64,000 nucleotides of DNA from Paractinoplanes pyxinae. GTDB taxonomy: Bacteria > Actinomycetota > Actinomycetes > Mycobacteriales > Micromonosporaceae. The position numbers were made by a program, and so were the translations under genes. Location: positions 744,001 to 808,000 of the forward strand of contig NZ_JAPNTZ010000001.1 in assembly GCF_026626335.1 (NCBI RefSeq), read 5' to 3'. The notes under the pieces are model-generated. The model made no database searches. It was not told the origin of the DNA and saw nothing but the letters and a program-made list of their open reading frames with translations. Below, piece by piece: positions 41,430 through 49,353 of this stretch (position 1 is its first letter; the number at the start of each line of letters is the position of its first letter).

Positions 41430-42239
41430 GTGCGTAACCGTTCCAGAACCGTATTCGCTACAGCTACGGCGGTCGTGGCGGCGGCCGGCTTGACGATGTT
41501 CGCCATGACCGCGGCCGACGCCCACCCGGCCAAGAAGCCCACTATCGTGCTCGTGCACGGTGCGTTCGCCGACAGCAGCGGCTTCAACGAGGTCACCCGG
41601 CGGCTGCTGGCCGACGGCTATCCGGTGCTGGCCGCGCCCAACCCGCTGCGCGGGCTCAGCTCCGACGCCGTGCAGGTTCGGGCCCTGCTCGACAGCATCA
41701 CCGGCCCGATCGTGCTGGTCGGTCACTCGTACGGTGGCGCAGTTATCTCCACCGCGGCGACCGGCAACTCGAATGTGAAAGCACTGGTCTATCTGGCTGC
41801 GTTCGTGCCCGAGACCGGCGAGAGCGCGGAGCAACTGGCCGGCAAGTTCCCCGGCAGCACGGTCGGCGAGTCGCTGAAGCCGGTGCCGCTGCCCGGCGGC
41901 CAGGTCGACCTGTACATCGATCCGAAGGTCTACCACTCGAACTTCGCGGCCGACGTGCCCAGCAAGGAGGCCGCGCTGCTGGCCGTCGCGCAACGCCCGG
42001 CCACCGGCGCCGCCCTCGGCGAGCCCGCGCAGGGCCCGCAGGCCTGGCACACGATCCGCAACTACAACCTGATCAGCGGCGCCGACAAGATCATCCCGCC
42101 CGCCGCGCAGAAGTTCATGGCCACCCGCGCCAACGCGAAGACCGAGGTCGTCGAGGGTGCCTCACACCTGGTCTTCGTGTCCCAGCCGCGCCGGACCGTG
42201 GCCTTCATCGAAAAGGCGGCCCGCGAGACCGTCCGCTGA
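41430..42239 (+). CDS. Secreted alpha/beta hydrolase
   Basis: 269 residues from GTG 41430 with GAGGGGGA as ribosome binding site. Signal peptide about residues 1-31 ('TAADAHPA'). The alpha/beta hydrolase core shows the oxyanion 'LVHGAFADSS', the nucleophile elbow 'GHSYGGA' and a late catalytic His in 'GASHLVF'. Similar proteins are annotated as EstC-like esterases or signal-lactone hydrolases; substrate unknown. A clean terminator follows at 42269. Confidence 0.9.
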   Translation: MRNRSRTVFATATAVVAAAGLTMFAMTAADAHPAKKPTIVLVHGAFADSSGFNEVTRRLLADGYPVLAAPNPLRGLSSDAVQVRALLDSITGPIVLVGHSYGGAVISTAATGNSNVKALVYLAAFVPETGESAEQLAGKFPGSTVGESLKPVPLPGGQVDLYIDPKVYHSNFAADVPSKEAALLAVAQRPATGAALGEPAQGPQAWHTIRNYNLISGADKIIPPAAQKFMATRANAKTEVVEGASHLVFVSQPRRTVAFIEKAARETVR

Positions 42240-42268
42240 CCGCAGCGTCGTCGGTTGTTATCAAGAAG

Positions 42269-42302
42269 ACAGAGCAGCCGCCCCGCCCGGCGGCTGCTCT
42301 GT
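42269..42302. terminator. Perfect 14-bp stem terminator
   Basis: Arms ACAGAGCAGCCGCC (42269-42282) and its complement (42289-42302) flank a 6-base loop, 30 bases after the hydrolase stop. No U-tract follows. Confidence 0.8.
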
Positions 42303-42454
42303 CCACGGCGTCACCCACAAGAACGGTCCGCTCTCGTGCCCCCGTTGGCGACCCGTCGCCAGACAGTCTGAGACACCGGGTAAGCGCTTGTCTTCAGCAG
42401 ACAGCGCACACTGCTACGCACACAGCGCACCGGCCGGCTGCCGGGTCACCGCGC

Positions 42455-43036
42455 ATGGCAACTTTGTTCCCGGCAGCGCACAGTGAAAAGGGGCCCGAGT
42501 TGTCCGTACCTGACTTGATCGATGTCTGCTCTCCTCCAGCGGGCAGTCGATCGGACTTCGACTGGCGGGCCTTCGAACTGCGCACGGGCCAGCCCCTGCC
42601 GAGCGATTACCGTGAGATCGTCGCGACTTACGAGTCGGGGCGCTTCGCCGGATTCCTGTCGGTCTATCTGCCGGAAGCCGAGGTGGCGACGGCCCGCCTC
42701 GACACGATGAACGCTGAAGTCCTGCGGACGCTGCGGGATCTGGAAGACGAATACGAGTGGCCGTACGAGCTCGACAAACTTCTGCTCTGCGGCGTCAGCG
42801 ACAACGGAAACTATCTGTTCTGGCGGACGGAGAACGCCGATCCGGAGGCGTGGACCATTGTCGTCAGCGACTCGGAGACCGAGGAATGGTTCGAGTTTCC
42901 CGGCGGGCTGGCCGCGTTCCTGCGCGCCGTGGTGACGGGTGAGCTAGTCGTGCCGATCTTCCCCGACAATCTGTTGTCGGCCATGGAGCGATGCTTCGCG
43001 CCCTATCCCCAGCTCGCCTCACCGGCCAGCCCGTAG
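42455..43036 (+). CDS. SMI1/KNR4 (SUKH) family protein, possible immunity protein
   Basis: 193 residues from ATG 42455; TTG 42500 is perhaps the true start, since AAAAGGGG stands 6 bases upstream and the family homology begins close by. The fold pattern is SUKH: 'TGQPLPSDYREIVATYESG', 'FLSVYLP', 'LLLCGVSDNGNYLFWR', 'PEAWTIVVSDSE' and 'EWFEFPGGLAAFL'. SUKH proteins are best known as immunity partners of polymorphic or contact-dependent toxins, although some are housekeeping. No toxin gene lies nearby. The 3' end overlaps the opposite amidohydrolase gene by 34 bases. Confidence 0.85.
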   Translation: MATLFPAAHSEKGPELSVPDLIDVCSPPAGSRSDFDWRAFELRTGQPLPSDYREIVATYESGRFAGFLSVYLPEAEVATARLDTMNAEVLRTLRDLEDEYEWPYELDKLLLCGVSDNGNYLFWRTENADPEAWTIVVSDSETEEWFEFPGGLAAFLRAVVTGELVVPIFPDNLLSAMERCFAPYPQLASPASP

Positions 43037-43830
43037 GTGTTGATGGCGGTGGTGCTGAATACGTCGCTCGGTGTGCCGCCGAGCAGGGCGGTGATCGCGG
43101 CCATGACCTCGGCGTAGGTGGCCGCGACCTCGAGCACCGGCCAGTCCGAGCCGAACATGAGGCGGTGGGGGCCGAACAAGTCAAGTGCGGTTTCCACGTA
43201 CGGGCGTAGGTCTTCAGCCGTCCAGCGGGTCCAGTCGGCTTCCGTGACCAGGCCGGAGAGTTTGGCCACCAGGTTGGGTTGCGCGGCGACCGGGGTGATT
43301 AGTTCCCGCCATTCGTGGAAGCCGCCGGCCGCGATGGGCGGTTTACCCAGGTGGTCGAGGACGAACGTGGCGGCCGGCAGTGCGGCTGCGGCCCGGGCCA
43401 CGGACGGCAACTGCGATGGGCGTACGACTAATTCGTTGACCAAGCCGGCGGCGGCGACCGTGGCCAGCCCGGCCCGGACGTCCAGGCGGTCGAGGTGGTC
43501 GTCGGCGTACGCCTGCACCTGGTCGCGCACGCCGACCAGCAGCGGACTGCGGAGCTCGGCGAGGGTGGCGGCCAGATCCGGGTCGGTGAGCGAGGCCCAG
43601 CCGACCACGCCGGCGATCTCCGGTGTCCGCTCGGCGATCCGCAGGAACTCGCGCGTCTCGGCCAGATCGCCGCGGCCGGCCTCGACCAATACCGTACGGT
43701 CGACGCCCGTCCCGCGGAGGGCGGCCCGCAGGTCGTCGACCGTGTAGTCGCGCCGGATCCGGGCCAGGGACGGCTCCCGCAGCCAGGAGTAGTCGGCCGT
43801 CCACAGATGGTGGTGCGCGTCGATGATCAC
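43003..43830 (-). CDS. Amidohydrolase (TIM-barrel metal-dependent hydrolase, amidohydrolase_2 family)
   Basis: 275 residues from GTG 43830. The N-terminal 'IIDAHHHLW' carries the metal-binding HxH pair, 'TFVLDHLGKPPI' supplies the later His, and 'LMFGSDWPV' the conserved Asp. Family members include 2-pyrone-4,6-dicarboxylate hydrolase and L-fucono-lactonase, which open lactone rings, so a lactone substrate is a reasonable guess. It is cytoplasmic. A 623-residue open frame covering 44874 is antisense to the topoisomerase gene and rejected. Confidence 0.9.
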   Translation of the reverse strand: MIIDAHHHLWTADYSWLREPSLARIRRDYTVDDLRAALRGTGVDRTVLVEAGRGDLAETREFLRIAERTPEIAGVVGWASLTDPDLAATLAELRSPLLVGVRDQVQAYADDHLDRLDVRAGLATVAAAGLVNELVVRPSQLPSVARAAAALPAATFVLDHLGKPPIAAGGFHEWRELITPVAAQPNLVAKLSGLVTEADWTRWTAEDLRPYVETALDLFGPHRLMFGSDWPVLEVAATYAEVMAAITALLGGTPSDVFSTTAINTYGLAGEASWG

Positions 43831-43881
43831 GTGAGCATCCCTTCGGCGGGGTGACGCGGGGCACGGCAGGCGCTGAGAATC

Positions 43882-44901
43882 GTGTTTACCGTGGATGCGG
43901 TGAGCAGTGAGCATCCGAGGCCGCCGGGATATCGGCGTCAGGGTTCGTCGTACGTCGATGACGGCGGCCGTGTGGTGGCCGACGGCGAGGTCGCCGCGCG
44001 CCTGAAAGCATTGGCCGTGCCGCCGGCCTGGCGCAACGTCTGGATCGCGGCCGACCCCGAAGCCAAGGTGCAGGCGGTCGGCATCGACAGCGCGGGCCGC
44101 ACCCAGTACCGGTACGCGGCCTGGTGGACCGAGAGCCGGTCGCGCGACAAGTTCGCTCACGTGCCGGACTTCGCGGCGGCCCTGCCCACGCTGCGCGAAC
44201 ACGTCGACCACGGCCTGGGCCGGGCGCGGCGCACGCTGGATCGCGACCACGTGCTGAGCGCGGCCGTGCGGCTGCTCGATCTGGGGTTCTTCCGGGTGGG
44301 GTCCGAGCGCTACGCCCGCGACAACCACACGTACGGCCTGACCACCCTGCAACGGCATCACGTGCACGTCAGCGGCGAGAAGGTGACGTTCGACTACTCG
44401 GCCAAGGAGCATCTGCACCGGGTGGTCGAGGTGTCGGATCCGGTGCTGGCGCCCTGGGCGCGGCGGCTTCTGACGAGGGCCGACGACGATCCGGCCTTCC
44501 TGGCCTGGAGCCGGGACGACGGCGGCTGGCAACGGGTGCACAGCTCGCACGTCAACGCGTTCATCCACACGTTCACGGGGATCGACGCCACCGCCCGGCG
44601 TTTCCGCACCTGGGCCGGCACCGTGCTGGCCGCGGCCGCCCTCGGCGGGGCCCGCCACGACGAGAAGGCCAAGTCGCCGCAACTGGCTGCTGTACGCGCC
44701 ACGAGCCGGCTGCTCGGCAACACCCCGGCCGTGGCCCGCGCCTCCTACATCCATCCGGCCGTCCTCACGTCCTTCGACGACGGCCGCACCATCGCCCCCG
44801 CCGTGCGGGACGCCGCGGACCGGGCCGGCGACGACCGCCTGGCCGTGTTGTGGCGCGACCCCGCCGTGCAGCAAGCCACCCTCGGACTCCTGAAGGAGTA
44901 G
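43882..44901 (+). CDS. DNA topoisomerase IB, poxvirus/bacterial type
   Basis: 339 residues from GTG 43882 (later in-frame GTGs at 43891 and 43900). The N-terminal clamp ('GSSYVDDGGRVV', 'VPPAWRNVWIAADP', 'YRYAAWWTE') is followed by the catalytic domain: 'FFRVGSERYARDNHTYGLTTL' with the first catalytic Arg, the Lys loop around 'VTFDYSAKEH', 'RRFRTWAGT' with the second Arg, and 'ASYIHP' with the nucleophilic Tyr. Asn precedes that Tyr by nine residues, where vaccinia has His. It relaxes supercoils by a 3'-phosphotyrosine intermediate. Actinobacteria often carry it as a non-essential DNA-stress gene. Confidence 0.93.
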   Translation: MFTVDAVSSEHPRPPGYRRQGSSYVDDGGRVVADGEVAARLKALAVPPAWRNVWIAADPEAKVQAVGIDSAGRTQYRYAAWWTESRSRDKFAHVPDFAAALPTLREHVDHGLGRARRTLDRDHVLSAAVRLLDLGFFRVGSERYARDNHTYGLTTLQRHHVHVSGEKVTFDYSAKEHLHRVVEVSDPVLAPWARRLLTRADDDPAFLAWSRDDGGWQRVHSSHVNAFIHTFTGIDATARRFRTWAGTVLAAAALGGARHDEKAKSPQLAAVRATSRLLGNTPAVARASYIHPAVLTSFDDGRTIAPAVRDAADRAGDDRLAVLWRDPAVQQATLGLLKE

Positions 44902-44943
44902 ACCGCGTGTGCCACGCTGGGTGACCTCAGGGGAGGGGCACCC

Positions 44944-45912
44944 TTGCGCACTCTGTTCGACACTCGGAACCTGCCGGTCGCGGATCGCGTGGCCGCCTGG
45001 GAGGATGTGTGTGCCGCCTCGCTGATTCAGACGGAGATCGGCAGCCCGGATCCGCCGGCCTTCGCGGCCCGGCTGGGGGCGTTGCCGCTCGGAGCGGCCC
45101 AGCTCGTGTCGCTGTCCTACACGTCGCTCTCGTCACGGCGTACGGCGAAATTAATCAAAGCCTCTGACCCTGAGTTCTTGTCGGTCGGGCTGATTCGCAG
45201 CGGGGACCAGGGGATCGACCAGAACGACACGAGCGCGCTGCTCGGCGCGGGCGACCTCGTCGTGTACGACAGCTCGCAGCCGTTCGAAGCGGTCAACATG
45301 AGCGGCATGCGGCCGGCCGAGACGATCGTGCTGCAGTTCCCGAAGGGATTGCTGCCGCTGCCGGAGTCGCAGGTGTTCGACCTGTGCGCGACTCCCATCC
45401 CAGGCGCGGACGGCATCGCCCACGTGTTCACGCAGTTCCTGGTCTCGCTGGCCCGCGAGGAGGCCGGCTTCACCGCGCGCGACTCGCTGCGGCTCGGCCA
45501 CACCGCGATCGACCTGGTCACCGCCGTGCTCGCCCACCACCTCGACCGGGGCTCGCCGCCGCTGCGCTCGCCCTCGCAGGTGCTGTACCTGCGGATCACG
45601 TCGTTCATCGACCGGAACCTGCACCGCGCCGACCTGCGCCCGGCCACCGTCGCCGCCGCCCACCAGATCTCGCTGCGCTACCTGCACCGCATCTTCGAGC
45701 AGCACCACGACGTGAGCCTCGGCGCGCACATCCGGGCCCGCCGCATCGACCGCGCCCGCCGCGACCTGGCCGACCCGCACCTGAGCCGCCTCACGATCGC
45801 CAGCATCGCCGGCCGCTGCGGCTTCACCCGGGCGGCCGACTTCAGCCGCGCCTTCCGCACCCACACCGGCGTCTCACCCCGCGACTACCGCGAACAGGCT
45901 CAAAGGCCGTAA
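44944..45912 (+). CDS. AraC family transcriptional regulator
   Basis: 322 residues. The TTG at 44944 is chosen because AGGGGAGGGG stands just upstream. The N-terminal domain ('SEFLSVGLIRSG', 'GDLVVYDSSQPFE') is the AraC-binding-like ligand region common in actinobacterial regulators of the ripA/feaR type. The C-terminus has both HTHs ('TVAAAHQISLRYLHRIFEQ' and 'TIASIAGRCGFTRAADFSRAF'). It ends 13 bases inside the opposite LysR gene. The target is unknown. Confidence 0.92.
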   Translation: MRTLFDTRNLPVADRVAAWEDVCAASLIQTEIGSPDPPAFAARLGALPLGAAQLVSLSYTSLSSRRTAKLIKASDPEFLSVGLIRSGDQGIDQNDTSALLGAGDLVVYDSSQPFEAVNMSGMRPAETIVLQFPKGLLPLPESQVFDLCATPIPGADGIAHVFTQFLVSLAREEAGFTARDSLRLGHTAIDLVTAVLAHHLDRGSPPLRSPSQVLYLRITSFIDRNLHRADLRPATVAAAHQISLRYLHRIFEQHHDVSLGAHIRARRIDRARRDLADPHLSRLTIASIAGRCGFTRAADFSRAFRTHTGVSPRDYREQAQRP

Positions 45913-46763
45913 CGGGCGGCGCAGAACGCGCGCAACCGGGCAGCGATCGCCGCGATGGTTTCCGCGCCGTGGTGGTGCGGTTCCCAAGCGGCATAAAGAC
46001 TTATCCGTACGCCGTGAATCCCCACCGGGCGCAGGTCGAAGCGTGGATCGTCGGAAACCACGGCCACCCCGCGTCCCGAAGCGGCCACCGCCTGGGCCAC
46101 CTCGGCCGAGGCGAACTCGTGGAACGACCCGTACGCCAGTCCGGCCGCCGCCAGGGCCTGGTCGAGCGCCCGCCGCGGATGAAAATCCCGGTTCTGCAGC
46201 AGCACCGGGCGGGTCACCAGCTCGTCGACCCCGACGGCCTCGCGCTGAGCCCACGGATCGTCCGGCCGCACGTACGCCCACACCGGCAGCTCGGCCAGCG
46301 GCAGGCCGTCGAGGTGGGCCGGCCAGGGTGTCGTGCCGATGGCCAGGTCGGCTCCGCGGTCCAGGGTCGCGTAAACCGACGGCGGCGCCTCCTCCCACAC
46401 CGCGGGCATCGGGTCGCCGGCGGTCAGCGTGGCCAGGAACGGGGCCACCACGTCGGTCAGCGTCGTGCCGGGGGCCGAGATCGTCAGGCTGCGCAGGCGG
46501 CCGGCGGCGATCGCGCGGGCCGTCTCGAGCGCCGCGTCGGCCTGCGTCAGCAGCCGCCGGGCGACGGGCAGGAACTCGCTGCCGGCTGCGCTGAGCCGGA
46601 ACGGCCCCCGGTCGCGCACGAACAGCTCGATCCCCAGCTCCCGCTCGAGCTGGTGCACCTGCCGCGACATCGACGGCTGGGTCAGGTGCAGCGCCGCCGC
46701 GGCCGCCGTGACCGTGCCGGCGTCGGCGATCGCCACGAAGTAGCGCAACGGCCGGAGCTCCAC
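45900..46763 (-). CDS. LysR family transcriptional regulator
   Basis: 287 residues from GTG 46763 (ATG 46781 is a slightly longer option). N-terminal winged helix 'LRYFVAIADAGTVTAAAAAL' with 'LTQPSMSRQVHQLERELG', then the two-lobed effector domain. It is divergent, with a gap of only 77 bases, from the aldehyde dehydrogenase gene, the typical setting for LysR control of a catabolic gene, with T-N11-A sites expected in the gap. Confidence 0.93.
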   Translation of the reverse strand: MELRPLRYFVAIADAGTVTAAAAALHLTQPSMSRQVHQLERELGIELFVRDRGPFRLSAAGSEFLPVARRLLTQADAALETARAIAAGRLRSLTISAPGTTLTDVVAPFLATLTAGDPMPAVWEEAPPSVYATLDRGADLAIGTTPWPAHLDGLPLAELPVWAYVRPDDPWAQREAVGVDELVTRPVLLQNRDFHPRRALDQALAAAGLAYGSFHEFASAEVAQAVAASGRGVAVVSDDPRFDLRPVGIHGVRISLYAAWEPHHHGAETIAAIAARLRAFCAARYGL

Positions 46764-46840
46764 CCCATGCCTCCCGAGCATCGTGCGGCGGCTTTTCAAG
46801 TATTGGACAGCATGGCACCCGCGAACCGACCCTGAAAGAC

Positions 46841-48253
46841 ATGACGCACACGGGACTGTTCATCGGCGGCGCCTGGCGCGACTCGGGCGACGGCGCGACG
46901 GTCGACGTCGAGAACCCGGCCACCGGCGAGGTGCTGGCCTCGGTGGCCGACGCGACCTCGGCCGACGGGTTGGCCGCGCTGACCGCCGCGCACGAGGCCC
47001 AGCGGCAGTGGGCGGCCACCCCGGCGCGGGCCCGGGGCGAGATCCTGCGGGCCGCCTTCGAGCTGCTGACCGAGCGGCGGGAGCAGTTCGCGGCGCTCAT
47101 GACGGCCGAGATGGGTAAGCCCCTGGCCGAGGCGCGGGGCGAGGTCGCGTACGGCGCCGAATTCTTCCGCTGGTTCGCCGAGGAGGCCGTGCGGACGGGC
47201 GGCACCTGGTCGCCCTCGCCCGACGGCGCCACCCGGCTGCTGACCATGCGCCAGCCCGTCGGCCCGGCCCTGCTCGTCACGCCGTGGAACTTCCCGCTGG
47301 CCATGGGCACCCGCAAGATCGGGGCGGCGGTGGCGGCGGGCTGCACGATGGTGGTCAAGCCGGCCACCCAGACGCCGCTGACCATGCTCGCGCTGGCCGG
47401 CCTGCTGGGCGAGGCGGGGTTGCCGGCCGGCGTTCTCAATGTCGTCACCACCACGCGTACGGCCGAATTGGTGGAACCGCTGGTGCGCGACCCTCGCACG
47501 CGCAAGCTCAGCTTCACGGGCTCCACTCCGGTCGGGCGCCTGCTGATGGAGCAGTCGGCCGAGCAGCTGCTGCGCCTCTCGCTGGAACTCGGCGGTAACG
47601 CGCCCTTCCTGGTGTTCGGGGACGCGGACCTCGACGCCGCGGTGGACGGCGCGATGGCGGCCAAGATGCGCAACACGGGCCAGGCCTGCACGGCGGCCAA
47701 CCGGTTCCTGGTCCACAAGTCGGTGGCGGCCGAGTTCACCGCGCGCTTCACCGACCGGATGGCCGCGCTGCGCGTGGGCGTGGACGTCGGCCCGCTCATC
47801 GATGCGGCCGCCCGGTCCAAAGTGGCCGCTCTGGTCGACGACGCGGTGGCGCTCGGCGCGAAGGTGCTGTGCGGGGGCTCGTCGGTCGGCGACGCAGGCT
47901 ACTTCTACGCGCCGACCCTGCTCACCGACGTGCCGCCCGAGGCCGAGCTGAACCGGCAGGAAATCTTCGGCCCGGTCGCGCCGATCGCCACGTTCACCGA
48001 CGAGGACGAGGCGGTGGCCAGGGCCGGCGACACCGAGTTCGGCTTGGTGGCGTACGTCTTCACCCGCGAACTGTCGCGGGCCGTGCGCGTCAGCGAGGCC
48101 CTGCAGACCGGCATGGTCGGCGTCAACCAGGGCGTCGTCTCGCACCCGGCGGCCCCGTTCGGCGGCGTCAAGGCGTCCGGCTTCGGCCGCGAGGGCGGCG
48201 CCGAGGGCATCAACGAGTACCTGCAGACGAAGTACGTAGGTCTCGCGATCTAG
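46841..48253 (+). CDS. gabD: NAD(P)-dependent succinate-semialdehyde dehydrogenase family enzyme
   Basis: 470 residues, full length. 'LFIGGAWRDSGDGATVDVENPATGEV' opens the cofactor domain; 'VTPWNFPLAM', 'LSFTGSTPVGRLLM', 'LSLELGGNAPF' (catalytic Glu) and 'NTGQACTAANRF' (catalytic Cys) are all present. Motif pattern fits the GabD group that oxidises succinate semialdehyde to succinate in the GABA shunt; related semialdehydes are possible. Regulated perhaps by the adjacent LysR. The end overlaps the opposite LtrA gene by 44 bases. Confidence 0.9.
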   Translation: MTHTGLFIGGAWRDSGDGATVDVENPATGEVLASVADATSADGLAALTAAHEAQRQWAATPARARGEILRAAFELLTERREQFAALMTAEMGKPLAEARGEVAYGAEFFRWFAEEAVRTGGTWSPSPDGATRLLTMRQPVGPALLVTPWNFPLAMGTRKIGAAVAAGCTMVVKPATQTPLTMLALAGLLGEAGLPAGVLNVVTTTRTAELVEPLVRDPRTRKLSFTGSTPVGRLLMEQSAEQLLRLSLELGGNAPFLVFGDADLDAAVDGAMAAKMRNTGQACTAANRFLVHKSVAAEFTARFTDRMAALRVGVDVGPLIDAAARSKVAALVDDAVALGAKVLCGGSSVGDAGYFYAPTLLTDVPPEAELNRQEIFGPVAPIATFTDEDEAVARAGDTEFGLVAYVFTRELSRAVRVSEALQTGMVGVNQGVVSHPAAPFGGVKASGFGREGGAEGINEYLQTKYVGLAI

Positions 48254-49292
48254 GCAGATCCACGGCCACCAGCACCACCAGCACGGCCGCCAGCAGTTCG
48301 GCCGAGGCCGGCGCGAGCGGGGTCAGCAGGGCGAGCACGGCTCCCACCAGCAGAGCCGGCGACTTGGCGGCCCGCCGGTGCAGCAGCCACACGAAGAAGA
48401 GGTACACGGCGACGGCGTACCCGGCCCCCGGCCCGATCCCGACCGCCGCGGCCGCCGCCAGGATGAAGAAGTGCCCGTAGCCCCACAGCAGCGAGTGCCT
48501 CAGCGAGTCCAGCAGTTCATGGGCGGGCCGGTTGAAATAGAGCCACCACAACGAGAAGACGATGACCAGCCCCGACACCGCGGCCGCCACCTCGCCGTCC
48601 CGGAACCTCTCGACCGTCGACGCGACCGACTCGCCCAGCACGATGATGGTGAACAGCCCGTACCGCTCGGCGATGTGCCGCGGGTGGAACGTGGTCGGCC
48701 CGCCCGGCGCGTGCTCGGCCCACACCGGCACCGCGAGCTCGAGCGCGATCAGCACCAGCACCGACGGCAGGAACCAGCCCGACTCGGCGTCGATGAGCAG
48801 CCGCAGCAGCCACAACACCTGCACGGCGACGATGCCGGTGGCGTAGCGCAGGGCGGTCGGGCGGCGCTGCCGGTCGGAACGGGCCGCGCGCAGCCACTGG
48901 GCCACCAGCGCCAGCCGCATGACCACGTACCCGATGGTGTCGACCCGGAAGTCGCCGTCGTCGAACGCCCGCGTCAGCCCGGCCGCCAGCACCAGCGCCC
49001 CGGCCACCTGCACCAGCGTCATGACCCGGTAGAGCACGTCGTCGGTGTCGTAGGCGCTGGCGAACCAGCTGAAGTTGAGCCAGGCCCACCAGATGGCGAA
49101 GAACACCGACAGGTAGTTGGCCAGGCCGGTCAGGGCGTGCCCGTCGGCGACGGCGTGGTGCAGCGGGCCCACGGCCTGCGCCACCGCCACCACGAAACAC
49201 AGGTCGAAGAACAACTCGAGCGGCGTCGAGGCGCGGTGCGGCTCGTCGGCGGCGCGCGCTCGCATCGGATTCAGCAACGGGCGGTGCGGCAT
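48210..49292 (-). CDS. LtrA family (low temperature requirement) membrane protein
   Basis: 360 residues from ATG 49292, with about 10 hydrophobic helices. 'TPLELFFDLCFVVAVAQ' at the start, 'AIWWAWLNFSWFAS' and 'RYGLFTIIVLGESV' in the middle are the hallmark motifs of LtrA, first linked to cold growth in Listeria; biochemical function remains unknown. The Glu/His residues within the membrane could be part of an enzyme or transporter. Confidence 0.93.
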   Translation of the reverse strand: MPHRPLLNPMRARAADEPHRASTPLELFFDLCFVVAVAQAVGPLHHAVADGHALTGLANYLSVFFAIWWAWLNFSWFASAYDTDDVLYRVMTLVQVAGALVLAAGLTRAFDDGDFRVDTIGYVVMRLALVAQWLRAARSDRQRRPTALRYATGIVAVQVLWLLRLLIDAESGWFLPSVLVLIALELAVPVWAEHAPGGPTTFHPRHIAERYGLFTIIVLGESVASTVERFRDGEVAAAVSGLVIVFSLWWLYFNRPAHELLDSLRHSLLWGYGHFFILAAAAAVGIGPGAGYAVAVYLFFVWLLHRRAAKSPALLVGAVLALLTPLAPASAELLAAVLVVLVAVDLPRSRDLRTSSAGTR

Positions 49293-49353
49293 GCCCCCTG
49301 AGACGCACGGCGGGCTCCGGAATTCACGGTGAACACTGCGCCTCGCGCTGCGT

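Noticed and set aside
42405..42440. Similarity of AGCGCACA-CTACGCAC-CAGCGCAC here and near 58916-58950
   Set aside because: The second copy coincides with the coded C-terminus and stop of a gene; the likeness is short and could be due to base composition.
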